Origin: Hormiphora californensis
Lineage: Eukaryota; Ctenophora; Tentaculata; Cydippida; Pleurobrachiidae
Length of the DNA: 64,000 nucleotides
Assembly (NCBI GenBank): GCA_020137815.1
Contig: CM035350.1
Location: forward strand, 7,079,447 to 7,143,446
Direction of reading: 5' to 3'
Positions 1-10,503 of the stretch are shown piece after piece. Position numbers and translations under genes: made by a program. Below the pieces are notes generated by a model that saw nothing but the letters and a program-made list of their open reading frames with translations, searched no databases and was not told where the DNA came from. Each line of letters begins with the position of its first letter. The first letter of the stretch is position 1.

Positions 1-1974
1 TTTTTGAAGAAAAACCCCGGAATGGGGAAAAACAAAATTAAATTTTTTCCGGGGTGGGGCTGGGCTGCTTTTCCCCCCCCCCTTTTTTCCCCTACTCAAA
101 ATTGGGGGGAAAGAAGAAAGCAACTGAGAAATAAAAAAACGGAAACCAAAAATTTAAGAGAAGATATATAATGATAAAGAAAAAAAAAAGGGGGGGGGGG
201 TTTTTTTTTTCTGTCTCCTTTTTTTCCCCCTTTTTTCTCTCAAACCACCGTGACATAGATAAATGGCAACATATATTAATGACTACTGTGAGCTCTCTCT
301 CTCCCCCTTTCGGGAGGGGACGGTTTAAAAGGGTCCTCTCGTCCCTCCCCCAAAACCTATTGGGGGTTTTGGTCCAATGAGGAGAGAGGGTGGGGGTCAT
401 GTGACCTTCTCCGTTGTAATTAAAAGGGGAAAAAAAAACATTTTTCCCTGGGTCCCCAATTTCGAAGAGGAGAGGGGATAGCTGGGGGGTTTTTTGGGGG
501 CCCCAAACCCCGTCAGAGCTGCTGGGGAGACCTTTTAACTCCGATCTGACAGCCTCTAGATGACCCCCTGCAGCGAGGGGGAGAGAGATATAGAGAGCAA
601 TCGTTTGAGTGAGGGGTGAGAGAAATCATTTAACAGACATTTTACCATCTGTTACACCAATGGGACAATTGCTCTCATGGACCTCCCAAGAAATCCATTG
701 CCCCCAGGCAGTAACTCTTTAGAGAGCAACAACTTCAATCGGTCGATTGTAGAGAAGGTCCTAAGGACAACTAAGTAAATCTGGAATGGCTGGCAGATTA
801 GATTGGTAAAATTAATCTTACAAGGACGGGTAATTGCAAACCGAGGGCAATCATCGAATAAACCCCATGGTAGAGGAGAGTGGGAGTCGCTTGCGTTCGC
901 GGCCCTGGTAGCTCTTCTAAACTCTTTATCTCCCTCGCTTCGGCCGGACTAGTATCTCTTTCTGTTGTCCTCCCCCCTCATTCCGCATGTCACAGCTTTT
1001 TACAAAAGTTGTTTTCTTTTCGATTGCTAGTAATCCTAAACCCCTTAATTCAATTTCCCATCTTTAATCCGTGATTGTTCTTTCCGTTCCGATTTTTAAT
1101 TCCAATCAGTACTAATTAGTTAAAATAACTGTTTCTCTTTAATCTCTTCTATCTCTGTCGCAGAAAATTGCAAAGTAGACTGGAAATTGACGGTCGTAGA
1201 GAGATAAATGTTCACAGATTTCAGGTGGGTCACAACAGAACAAAAGAGATCCCCACCCAATGAGGGGGAGATTACCCAAATCGAGATCGCGTTTCAAACG
1301 CAATGTACCACAATGGCTCTCTCCCGCTTACTATTAGTGTTTACAATTACAAATTAATTGATTCTTTGGGCAGTTTATGCCCTATAAGGTTGGTGTAAGG
1401 GACACCCGATACTACGATTACTGTACCGTCGTACCGGAGAGAGATTGTTGTATTAGATAGAGAGAGAGGAGGTACTCTCTGGTTCTGCGTACCAAAATCT
1501 GCTCCCGCCCTCTCCTCGGATCGCTGTTCGGGTGGGCCCCTCGTTCGGTCTCGGTCGCTACGCGCTCTCTCGCGCCCCGCTCCTCGCCTCCTCTCCCCTT
1601 CTCCTCTCTCTCGCTCCCGTATGCGCCCTCTCCGCCCCCCGCCGCGTCTCTCTCCTCCCTCTCGCTCCCCGCCTCCCCCGCTCGCCGACCCCCGGGGGAG
1701 GGTTGTGTGGCCCCCCGGGGGCGAGAGATTGGGGAGATTAGTAATTTGACCATCTCTCTCGCATTGACTCAATGATTGAGAAGAATATCCTTTAATTCAA
1801 CTATGTACCTTATTACCTAAATATTTCGCAGCCTAAAATCAAGAATATCGGGAAAAATATTCTTAATTTTACAACTAATTATCTTTAAACTTTTCAATTT
1901 TCATTTTACTTTATTCTAATTTCGCTACTACCGTCCCCGGCCTTTCTCTACCCGGTGGGCGGACTCTAGTGCTA
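1..1974. other. Gene-poor, low-complexity start of the window
   Basis: No supportable gene. Bases 1-540 are dominated by homopolymer runs (G, C, T and A runs up to about 10 bases) and look like degenerate or poorly resolved sequence near a contig end. Bases about 1500-1740 are strongly C+G rich and pyrimidine biased on this strand, with many CpG, and give long but compositional open frames on both strands. No start context, domain or splice structure supports any of them. Confidence 0.6.
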
Positions 1975-2535
1975 ACGGACTCTTTATCTAAATCCAAGGC
2001 GGACTCTATATCTAAAAACGGACTCTTTATCTACAGTTAGATTTTGAAAAAAGTTTAGATAAAGAGTCCTCCCTGTGTAGACTTTTTAGATAAAGAGTCC
2101 GCCTTGTGTAGACTTTTTAGATATAGAGTCCTCTAGTACATTTTGGCGCCAAATCCTCCAACCCGGACTCTATGTCTAAAATCCTAACCCAACCCAAAAC
2201 CTAACCCTAACACTAACCCTCACCCTAACCTCGAACCCAAATAACGGCCCTAACACTTCTAAATTAGTATAGGGGTAGAGCAAACTCTCGTTTCCGGCCT
2301 AACGGCCGAAATCTCGAGTTCGCGGCGAAAGGCGGACTCTATATCTAATTTAGATTTATGTAGATATAGAGTCCACTTTGTTTAGACTTTTTAGATAAAG
2401 AGTCCGCCCTGTGTAGACTTTTTAGATAAAGAGTCCTGCTAGAGTTTAGAATTATTTGGACTCTTTATCTAAATCTAAATTTAGATATAGAGTCCTCTTT
2501 AGACTTAGAGTGTAGCACTAGAGTCCGCACACCTT
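1966..2535. repeat. Dispersed TAGATAAAGAGTCC / TAGATATAGAGTCC repeat field
   Basis: A 14-base motif, TAGATAAAGAGTCC or TAGATATAGAGTCC, recurs about a dozen times on both strands, spaced by short variable sequence. Several pairs meet head to head to form palindromes such as GGACTCTTTATCTA facing its complement. A degenerate telomere-like tract (CCTAACCCTAACACTAACCC, about 2190-2230) lies in the middle. The motif is not protein coding. It could be a satellite or the end of an unknown element. Confidence 0.65.
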
Positions 2536-3275
2536 CTCTACCCAAACCACCCTTCTGATCACCTAGCATATAACCACTGACGCGACCCGGAAGAACAGCC
2601 ACCCTCCTTCTGAAAAGAACAGCCAAGCCACCCACATCCATAAAATACCTTTTACTGCCCTCCTAATTACCAATTCAAGTTCAAGTATACCATATATCTC
2701 GCAGGACAGTGTGCTCAGATCGGGTCGGAGCCGTCAGACTGACACTCAACAGGAATCAAGATTAAAAAAGAGCGTACATGGCTATGGTCCTTTATGAGCT
2801 GTATGGCGGCGCCATACCCCATTTGATTCTCAAATACCCCATTTGATTCTCAAATTGGGCGCGACAGTGCGCTCAGATGGGTCGCGGCGCCAGACAGTTT
2901 ATGAGGGTGAAGCATATATGAGCAAATAGAGTAGAGGTAGGGAAAGGGAAGGGGGTACAATTTAATGAACAATAGTATCACATTTAGTACTGTAATTACG
3001 GTAGTAGCATCTGTTATAACTGCAGCTCCCCTTGACTTCAGTAGCTTTACTACTAGAGTAACGCTGCGAACTGGTTTACAAAATACAAAAAGTAAACCAC
3101 AATTACTAACCTATAACTTATTATCAGGTGTTGTGCTGTTAACTGAAAGTGGAAGGTGAGATACCATGATCACTGCAGCTTCTCTGGGATCTTGCCAGTC
3201 GTCCATGGCCGGTCCCTTACTTTTACAGAGTCATGTAGATCGTTCATGGGTCCCAATTAATTTTGCAGAGTTATA
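2536..3275. other. Intergenic, with one GGCGCC fold-back repeat
   Basis: No gene seen. Bases about 2800-2900 hold a fold-back repeat with terminal GGCGCC hairpins and an internal TTTGATTCTCAAA duplication. A related copy lies at about 54436-54506 on the other strand. Confidence 0.5.
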
Positions 3276-4249
3276 ACGTGTTGGGCAAAAAAAATGTCCC
3301 CCCTAGACTAGCATAGTTCCAGATATCGTAGAGCTCTAAAATTTTACACAATTACTCTATGGGACAAATAAATAAGTTCCACAAAATTTCAGACTTTTAG
3401 CTCAAAGTTCATTTTTTCGATAGGAATGAACATTGCCATTCATTCCAAAAAACATATTTTTTCGGTCCAGAAGTCAAACGATTGTCTTTGGCTCTCAATT
3501 TTCTTTCAAATGCGACCAATAAAAGCCAAAACGGACAACCACACAGCACACAGTGGTCATGTTTCTGACTTGTTGTTGTTGTTGTATGCGCCTCCGCTTC
3601 CAATCCTCTACTTGTGATTTTATCCCGTCCGGCAGCCAGTTCCTCACGCCCGAGAAGGACGGAGCTCAGGTTCCAGAGTTTCCTCTTTCCCCCGGGAGAG
3701 TTTTCTTCCTCCGTCTTATGTCCATGGTTTTGGAGATAAGGGTGGAATCGTCTCCCATAACTGTCTTGACAGGTCCCATGAAGAGGACCGCACCAGCACT
3801 GTTTTCACATTGTGCCAGTCTCGGATATCTCCAGCGATCCTTGGTGAGTGGCATCTCAGCATTGATCGCTTTAGATGTGGCCTTGGCTAGGACAATTCGG
3901 ACGCTCCATTGACTATGGCACCTTTGTAGATTTTGCGCTGCCAACCTCTGATTTGTAATCAGTACTCTATGTGGGTTCATGGAACATCACTTTTTGTTCG
4001 TGATGCAGATGCAGCGTCCGGCCGTTCATGGGGTAGTTAGGGCAGGTTCCTTCCCAATTAACGGAACTCTGGCGTGTGAAATGTTTAGTGGGTTAGGTAT
4101 CTATGTGCGTCACTCATAGAAATTTGTTTTGTAGCATGGGATAGTGGTTTGTTCTGTTTGTTGATCAGGTTTTTGTGGAGGCTTGTTTGTTGGTAGAGAG
4201 TGATGATGTTGGTTTGTTACCTTCATCGTTTGGGGGGTAATCGCCATTT

Positions 4250-4600
4250 GGGAATCTCCTACGCTTCTCATGGACTTTTGAAGAAGCGTAGGTAGTAGCG
4301 AGGCTACTGGTTAGTGTAGTTTCTCCCTGTTGGGCTACGGAAACACCCCTTGAGTTTATCTCGACCTCGGCGTGGGAATTTTGCCGAGAGTCGGTGGTAG
4401 CTAACCAGTTATGACCTAGCTTGTTAGACCTTTTATACCTGTCCAGAGGCTAGGTGGACAGAAGGTAGAGGGGGGCCAGTTGAGATTAGACCTCCTCCAG
4501 CCTGGACTTTTGCTGGAGGACGGTTTGGCCGGTATATAGCCAGCCTACTTTGGCCCAGTGCACAAGGCTGGGGAGATGGTGTAATACCGGCCGGGGGTAT
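4250..4600. other. Block of consecutive RNA-like stem-loops inside the long-TIR element
   Basis: At least six helices can be read. They are a 9 bp stem at 4259-4267/4283-4291, a 9 bp stem ACTGGTTAG/CTAACCAGT (4306-4314/4401-4409) enclosing a 6 bp stem at 4366-4371/4383-4388, and TGTCCA/TGGACA near 4440-4460. Further on are an 8 bp stem at 4494-4501/4512-4519, and GGCCGGTAT/ATACCGGCC (4527-4535/4584-4592) enclosing CCAGCC/GGCTGG. Three loops share the motif GGACTTTT or GGAATTTT. This density is unlike the flanks and suggests a folded RNA or a protein-binding DNA structure. The family is not recognised. Confidence 0.45.
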
Positions 4601-4865
4601 CTCTAGTCAGAGAGAGATGAGTCATGAGCGGATTGGAGAAAGGAAGAGAGAAAAACACACCACCCAAGGAGGGCAGCTCTGTTTCCTTGGAGTGGTATGT
4701 GAGATGCTCCAGGCAGTTTTCTGAGCTTCATGGCTTACCCCGGGGTATGCCGGGTCACCCTTGAAGATTCCCTGCCTGGTCTGTAGGACACTATTGCTAT
4801 CTAAAATAATAGACATTAGCCGCGGCCTGCATCTCAAGGGCGTGGGAAGGAATCTCACCCTCCAG

Positions 4866-5185
4866 TTTCTGACTGTTAGTCAGGTCATGTGATCCCCGCC
4901 GAATCGTGTAAGTTATTCAGAGTTGCTAAATCATGCTTAGTGGTGGAGAATCACGTATCACAGCCGCTAATGAGGGATGACGATGACGATTGGTCATGAG
5001 ATCCGAATCTCATTAACAAGTGACCTCTTTAGCCAAGTACTCTCGAATCACATGTCGCTTTTTCGATACACATCCCTCATTAGCGGCTGTGATACGTGAT
5101 TCTTCACCACTAAGCCTGATTAGCAACTCTGAATAACTTACACGATTCGGTGGGGATCACATGACCTGACTAACAGTCAGAAACA
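4866..5185. repeat. Internal palindrome (nested fold-back)
   Basis: About 110-base arms starting TTTCTGACTGTTAGTCAGG are inverted around a spacer of roughly 90 bases. The palindrome lies wholly inside the 3276-5469 element and abuts its right terminal repeat. Confidence 0.7.
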
Positions 5186-5469
5186 TGACCACTGTGTGCC
5201 TTGTGGTTGGCCGTTTTGGCTTTTATTGGTCGCATTTGAAAGAAAATCGAGAGCCAAAGACAATAGCTTGACTTCTGGACCGAAAAATCATGTTTTTTGG
5301 AATGAATGACAATGTTCATTCCGATCGAAAAAATGAACTTTGAGCTAAAAGTCTGAAATTTTGTGGAACTTATTTATTTGTCCCATAGAGTAACTGTGTA
5401 AAATTTTAGAGCTCTACGATATCTGGAACTATGCTAGTCTAGGGGGGACATTTTTTTTGCCCAACACGT

Positions 5470-6282
5470 TAGATCGTTATCTTCCGATTTCTTCTGCCTG
5501 GGTAAAAAAATATGATCGTAATATGCTGATGGAGCCGGGAGCGACCTGCGACGCCTATGACATAATCAAAACGGGATCACAATTCTCACCTCAGTGCCAT
5601 GTTTGTCTTGTCATAGTATTTCCAATGATATATCTCTATTCACTTCGCATTCAGTGTATCACCGCTAGCTTCTATAGGACCTATATTAAGAGCAGAGATT
5701 TCATTATCAGTGGGTTAAGTGGGTTAAGGATAAGATCGAGATTTATAATATTGTTAGAAAGGCGTCGACAAGCAGGCGAAATTTGTAGATTTAATATACT
5801 AACGATCAGCCCAGTAACTCAGTCTTTATAATACTCCAACCGATATACCCGATACCCGGATAAGAAAAGAAGCGTCAGATACGAGAAGCATACATATATA
5901 TACATGTATATATACATGTATATAGGTACAGCTAATGTGAATTGTATTTGATTTGTAACCCAATTTCATACGAAGAGTTAGTGATTGCCGTAAACCAATG
6001 ACTATACAGCAGTCAGAGCAATATTGGCCAGTCAGAGCAGTATTGACAGTATAGAACTAAACGTAGCATCTAGCTGCCCATACTTTTGTAACACATTCAT
6101 TTGTCTAAATCGTCCAGACAGTTCCAAGCTGCAAGAGAGATATTTGGCCCAACATGAACACATGGGAAGAGGTGAGATTTCCGCAGACCTTCCATCGCCA
6201 GCAACAAACTGAGAATTATTTAGATTCCATTGTTTACATAGCAGAATGGAAAGAGGAATCCGGATAGAAAAATAGAAAAGAG

Positions 6283-6285
<3 letters not shown>
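5470..6285. other. Intergenic, no gene seen
   Basis: Open frames here have no recognisable domain or splice context. A short TACATGTATATATACATG alternating tract is at about 5890-5930. Confidence 0.5.
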
Positions 6286-6393
<108 letters not shown>

Positions 6394-6394
6394 A

Positions 6395-6480
6395 AGAAAG
6401 TTGATCAAATTCCCATTCGATCCATCCCTCTACTGACACGTTGAGATCAGAAGCTTTAACCAACCGACAGCTTATGCTTT
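6395..6480 (-). repeat. Possible tRNA-derived SINE head
   Basis: Read on the minus strand, GTCGGTTGGTTAAAGC resembles a pol III A box. About 35 bases further on, GGATCGAATGGG resembles a degenerate B box, followed by a pyrimidine tract and the (CT)n run. It is not a functional tRNA, because no acceptor stem can be closed. A tRNA-derived SINE fragment is the best reading, with low certainty. Confidence 0.3.
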
Positions 6481-7378
6481 GTTGTAATTTTTTGCTTTTG
6501 CATAAATTGTAAATTTGTCAGGCGAATGCTCTGACCACGGTTCTCACGCACTCTGCATGCAGAACTGAACATTAAAGAATAATGAGAATAGGGCCAGGCC
6601 AAAGGTTTGAGCCAGACAGTAAATTGGTTGACTTCTTAATCCATGAAGTAATTTTAATAGGGCTCCGCGAAGAATAGGCTCCCGCCCTGTGGACAGCAAG
6701 AACTCACGTGCGCGTGATGTAAAGCACGTTTTCAGCAAATCCCGCGTGACAGACTGTTTTGGGAGACCTTTTTAGCTGACCTAGCACTACTCAAACGTCA
6801 ATTACCGCCTCATTTCTCATCGTGATAAATCGGCATTCGGCGGGTATTTTCCCATGCTCACAAGGCCATGACGATTCACCCAGTACCCGCAGATTGTCCC
6901 AGGATCGAATAGGAGCTTGCAGCCAGGTCTTTAAAGAATTGCCCATGTTTAGAGTCAATTTTGACCCACTATTCCTCAAATACTGATACTCGCGGGTATT
7001 TTCCGTAAAACTAGAGACAATTATCTGCCAGTGGCAACAAACAAGATGCAAATCGGTTCAGTAGTTCCTTGCAGCCAGGTCTTTGAAAAAGTTTGCTCTA
7101 AAATCAATAACAGGGCGGAGGCCTGTATGTGAGATCGATCTCAGTCGCGCGCGACGTCGATCTCACTCAGGTATCAATGTGGCCAAGGGGAGATCTTGGT
7201 GAAGGAGAGATTGATTGATTGGATAATGAGATATTATGTCGATCTGATTTAATTCTTGCTCAGATCTCATAATTCATAATATTATTCATTATTTGCGGTA
7301 TTTGCGATATTATAAATTCAGTGATCTGTGATAATGATAATTCCCCAAGGCACCCCTTTGAATGATCTTGGAACAGTC
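6481..7378. other. Intergenic, no gene seen
   Basis: Contains repeated short phrases (CAGCCAGGTCTTT at about 6920 and 7072; CGGGTATTTTCC at about 6838 and 6994), suggesting old internal duplication. No coding feature can be supported. Confidence 0.4.
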
Positions 7379-7571
7379 CCGTAACAGTGCTGCTTGTAGT
7401 CGTATTACCGTAAGGGAAATACAGTAATGAGACGTGCACGTTGCATAACGCGCTGCAAAAAGTGCATGTGTTCAGCACGTACTAGCGCCCTGATTGGCCA
7501 CAGTTGCGTGTCGTCTTACTGTATCTCCGTTTTCCATTACCGTTTTTCCACTACACGCGACCGTGTAACTC
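7379..7571. mobile_element. MITE-like dispersed repeat, copy 1
   Basis: About 190 bases bounded by imperfect inverted ends (GTAACAGTGCTGCTTGTAGT at the left; ACTACACGCGACCGTGTAAC at the right). A second copy at 47873-48061 shares most of the length, including GCACGTACTAGCGCCCTGATTGG-type sequence. A partial third copy of the left end is near 53230. No coding capacity. Confidence 0.6.
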
Positions 7572-7934
7572 CCATTCTTAGAGAACTAGGGGTGCGTTGT
7601 TGAGTAAGGGGGTGTGTGCATTAAATTCCCCAGTATTCCTGTATTCCCAAGCTTTATAGTAGCAAGTTAATCTAATACTAGCTACAACACCCTACCCAGT
7701 GCTGCACGCGGTTCCTTCAAGACAACTATATAGCTATTTTTGATAATTCCATGCGCTCCTTATTACCTGTAGCACCTCTCTTTCTCTGCTGCAGCCCCTT
7801 GCTTTAATATGACTTGATACTAACCGGCTGCCAATTACTCCTTGTCAGTAGACTTGTGTCTACACTGTCTGTATAGTGCTTAGAGAGTCAAAATTACGTG
7901 ATTTAGGCGGCCTATCCCCTGCACAGTGTCCTGC

Positions 7935-8008
7935 ACTTCAATACAGTCCTTCAATACAGTCCTTCAATACAGTCATTCAATACAGTCCTTCAATACAGTC
8001 ATTCAATA
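7935..8008 (+). repeat. 13-base minisatellite (TTCAATACAGTCC)n
   Basis: About five to six tandem copies of TTCAATACAGTCC/TTCAATACAGTCA. Confidence 0.85.
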
Positions 8009-8611
8009 ATCTGTTACATCAGCTATAATGAACAACTTATTGTTTTGTACTGTTCTTTACCTAGCATGGATACTTCTTCTTCATTTAACTTCACGACACT
8101 TTCATACGCATTTCATCAGGAATTCTGAGTGATGTATGTAAATTATAGCATGTGTTGAGTGCTTTCTCATCACTGATACAACTACTGGCTTTCGTCACAT
8201 TAATATTCTTTCCTCACCCTCTCCTTACTTCTATAATCTCTCCCTATACCAGCATACCACTCTTTTGATTATAAGTAACATATAATAACACTGTCTCCCT
8301 ATATAAGTGAGCGAATACACTGCATGATTTACCCTTCCCCCAAGCTAAGTATTTTATAAACACACAAATCACAGTTTAGATAGTTTCGACGTTTCCCGGC
8401 TACTTTTCACATCCCAGTGCTGCAAATATTCTCATTCAGTTTATGAATTCTAGAATTATTTGGCGATTACTTTTATTGCTCTTTATGCAGGTTATATTAT
8501 GTAGGTATGCAGGTTCGGTAGGATATGTATTACATGTCCTGTATTGATTCGGCAGACAAAAGTATGTGACCCTGCGAGTCTCCCCCTCCTATAAGGAGTC
8601 TAGACAAAGTA
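8009..8611. other. AT-rich intergenic stretch
   Basis: No gene, RNA gene or repeat family recognised. Confidence 0.4.
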
Positions 8612-8694
8612 CAGTCGGACCCCGATATACCGGGATCCTCGGGGGAAAGGGTTTTGCCAGGTAAATCGGGGCCCGGTATATCGGGGTCCGACTG
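8612..8694. mobile_element. 83 bp pogo/Tigger-like MITE with TA target duplication
   Basis: Inverted ends CAGTCGGACCCCGATATACC / GGTATATCGGGGTCCGACTG pair over about 25 bases and are flanked by TA on both sides (8610-8611, 8695-8696). A CAGTnGnnnCCCGnTAT-type end with a TA duplication is known from the pogo/Tigger branch of Tc1/mariner. No transposase is present. Confidence 0.75.
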
Positions 8695-10503
8695 TACAAA
8701 GTATACAGGAACAGTTTAGCATGAAGTGTCTCAGAATATAGCAAGATAAATATGTTATCTTCTGAGGAACTTCATGATATATCAGTGCCAGTCTGTTTCC
8801 ACACAACGTTCACATTATGTCTCTCTCATTTCTACACACCTTCGCCCGGCCCGATTGTAATTGAATTTCGGTGCCACCTCTCTCTCTCTCCCTCCCTCCT
8901 ATAACATGATGGTGTTTAGCGCTGTATCACTCCTCCAGTCTTCCCTTGTTCCTACGCCGCCCCTCATTTCATACTCCTCAGATTATTTATTTCTGTGCTG
9001 GTTTAATATACAGCGAGGCAACTTTCATTAACACCTTCTTTGCTAAAACAGTAAACTCTGCATTCTCTCGCTCTAAAACCGTCTTCCCTCGCTCTAAAAC
9101 CGCTCTAAAACCGTCTTCTTCGATCTATTTTGAGGCGGTTAATAGCACGGATATATAAACGAGCACTCAGTTCCCATTAATTCATAATTCCGCTCCTGGC
9201 ATTTAGTGTTATGAGAGATAGAGCTTGTTATTTCGCATGCAATATCTTTGCTCAATCACAATATTTCGCAGCTGACACCAATTGCTGTGTGATTGTTTGG
9301 GGTTACCTCAACTCTCTTGTCTGCTGCACAGATCACGCCTTTGTTTATTGTGAGCTCTGTTATAAAGTTGTTGTAGTGCATTGCAATTTGTGTTGCTGGA
9401 GGAGGCGGGGGCGGAGGTGTGACAGATATCGCAGCTTAGACGCAAATAGTTTTCCTGTGAAAATGGCGTGCCTTCCTCTACCTCTTCACACCTTCTCTCT
9501 CTATCTCTCTCTCTCTCTCTCTGTCACTCTCTCTATCTCCCTATCTCTCTCTTTCTCTCTCTCCATCTATCTCTGTCACTCTCTCTATCTCCCTATCTCT
9601 CTCTCTTTCTCTCTCCCTCTCTCTCTCTGTCTATCTCCGAACTGCTTCCGTTTTTTAGTCTACTCTTCGCTTCGTCTACAAATGCCAACAATTACTGTAT
9701 ATTTTGCCTGCTGCAGTTTGCCCGGTATATTGATATAAGATATGGCATTACATGGTATGGAAGTGCCAAGTGTCAGAAAAACTGGTCCAGAATTTTTTGT
9801 TCAAACCCTAAAATTATTTTTTTCTGTGCGGGGCCCGTGGGAATGGACTTTCGTTTCATTCCCACAACGTGATTTAGTCTGGATAATCATATGATGTGCA
9901 TGTGAAGCTTATAAAGGAGCAGTTGTTCCACGGTGATCTTTCTAGTTTTGCTCATATTTTGCTCAGAAACGACATAATAAAAATTTACAATTCGGGAGAG
10001 GGGGTATTTTCATGCGGATTCTTCATCGATATAATCATATTCACAGTATCGAATGGAAGCAGAAATGTTTTTCCTTCATAATTTACAGGAGCTGCCCCTG
10101 CCAGGCAATAAGTTTATTATCTATCCAAAGAAATATTCTGTATAATAGTCAGCGAGGGAGCTACAATTAATTGCCTAGATTAATATTGCTGCATGCTACT
10201 ATAATACTTTATCTCCCCGATTATTCGGTCCCACAGCAAGGGAAATCTTCAAGCTTTTATTGTTGGCCTTTTATTATTACATTACCTCGAATTACTATGT
10301 AAAATAACATTCTTCTCTAGCTCTCACGACTCATATTACCGACCGCTTAACTCTTTGAGGCTACCGGGTGATGCTGGGTTTCTGTTTCTGCTTTTCGTTA
10401 GCAATACCCTTGTAGGTTACAGATTGCCGCCCCCCCCCCTGTGCTAAACTTTGGTTGGTTTTGACTTTATGTACATTTTAGAATTGTGTGACATGAGAGG
10501 GAC
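8695..10503. other. Region upstream of the testican gene; no gene seen
   Basis: Contains a (CT)n-rich tract (about 9495-9640) and a short CTCTAAAACCG tandem repeat (about 9065-9120). Promoter elements of the downstream gene are probably near its end, but no specific site can be named. Confidence 0.4.
9495..9640 (+). repeat. (CT)n-rich imperfect microsatellite
   Basis: CT repeats interrupted by CTAT, CTGT and CCCT. Source of Ser-Leu shadow frames. Confidence 0.9.

Larger units (their letters stand above)
3276..5469. mobile_element. 2.2 kb long-TIR DNA element, non-autonomous
   Basis: The ends are inverted copies of about 290 bases (3276-3572 against about 5176-5469), starting ACGTGTTGGGCAAAAAAAAT and flanked on both sides by TA. 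A TA target duplication suits the Tc1/mariner superfamily. The interior holds a second palindrome (about 4866-5185) abutting the right arm and sharing TTTCTGAC with it, and a structured GC-richer block at 4250-4600. No transposase can be read. An open frame on the minus strand at 3666-3980 (104 residues) is not recognised and may be captured or random sequence. Confidence 0.75.

Noticed and set aside
1347-1772. Arg/Gly-rich minus-strand frames and a plus-strand frame in the GC-rich block
   Set aside because: Compositional, no domain, and overlapping frames on both strands.
3666-3980. 104-codon minus-strand frame within the long-TIR element as a transposase
   Set aside because: Too short, no DDE or helix-turn-helix motif seen; kept only as a note in the element entry.
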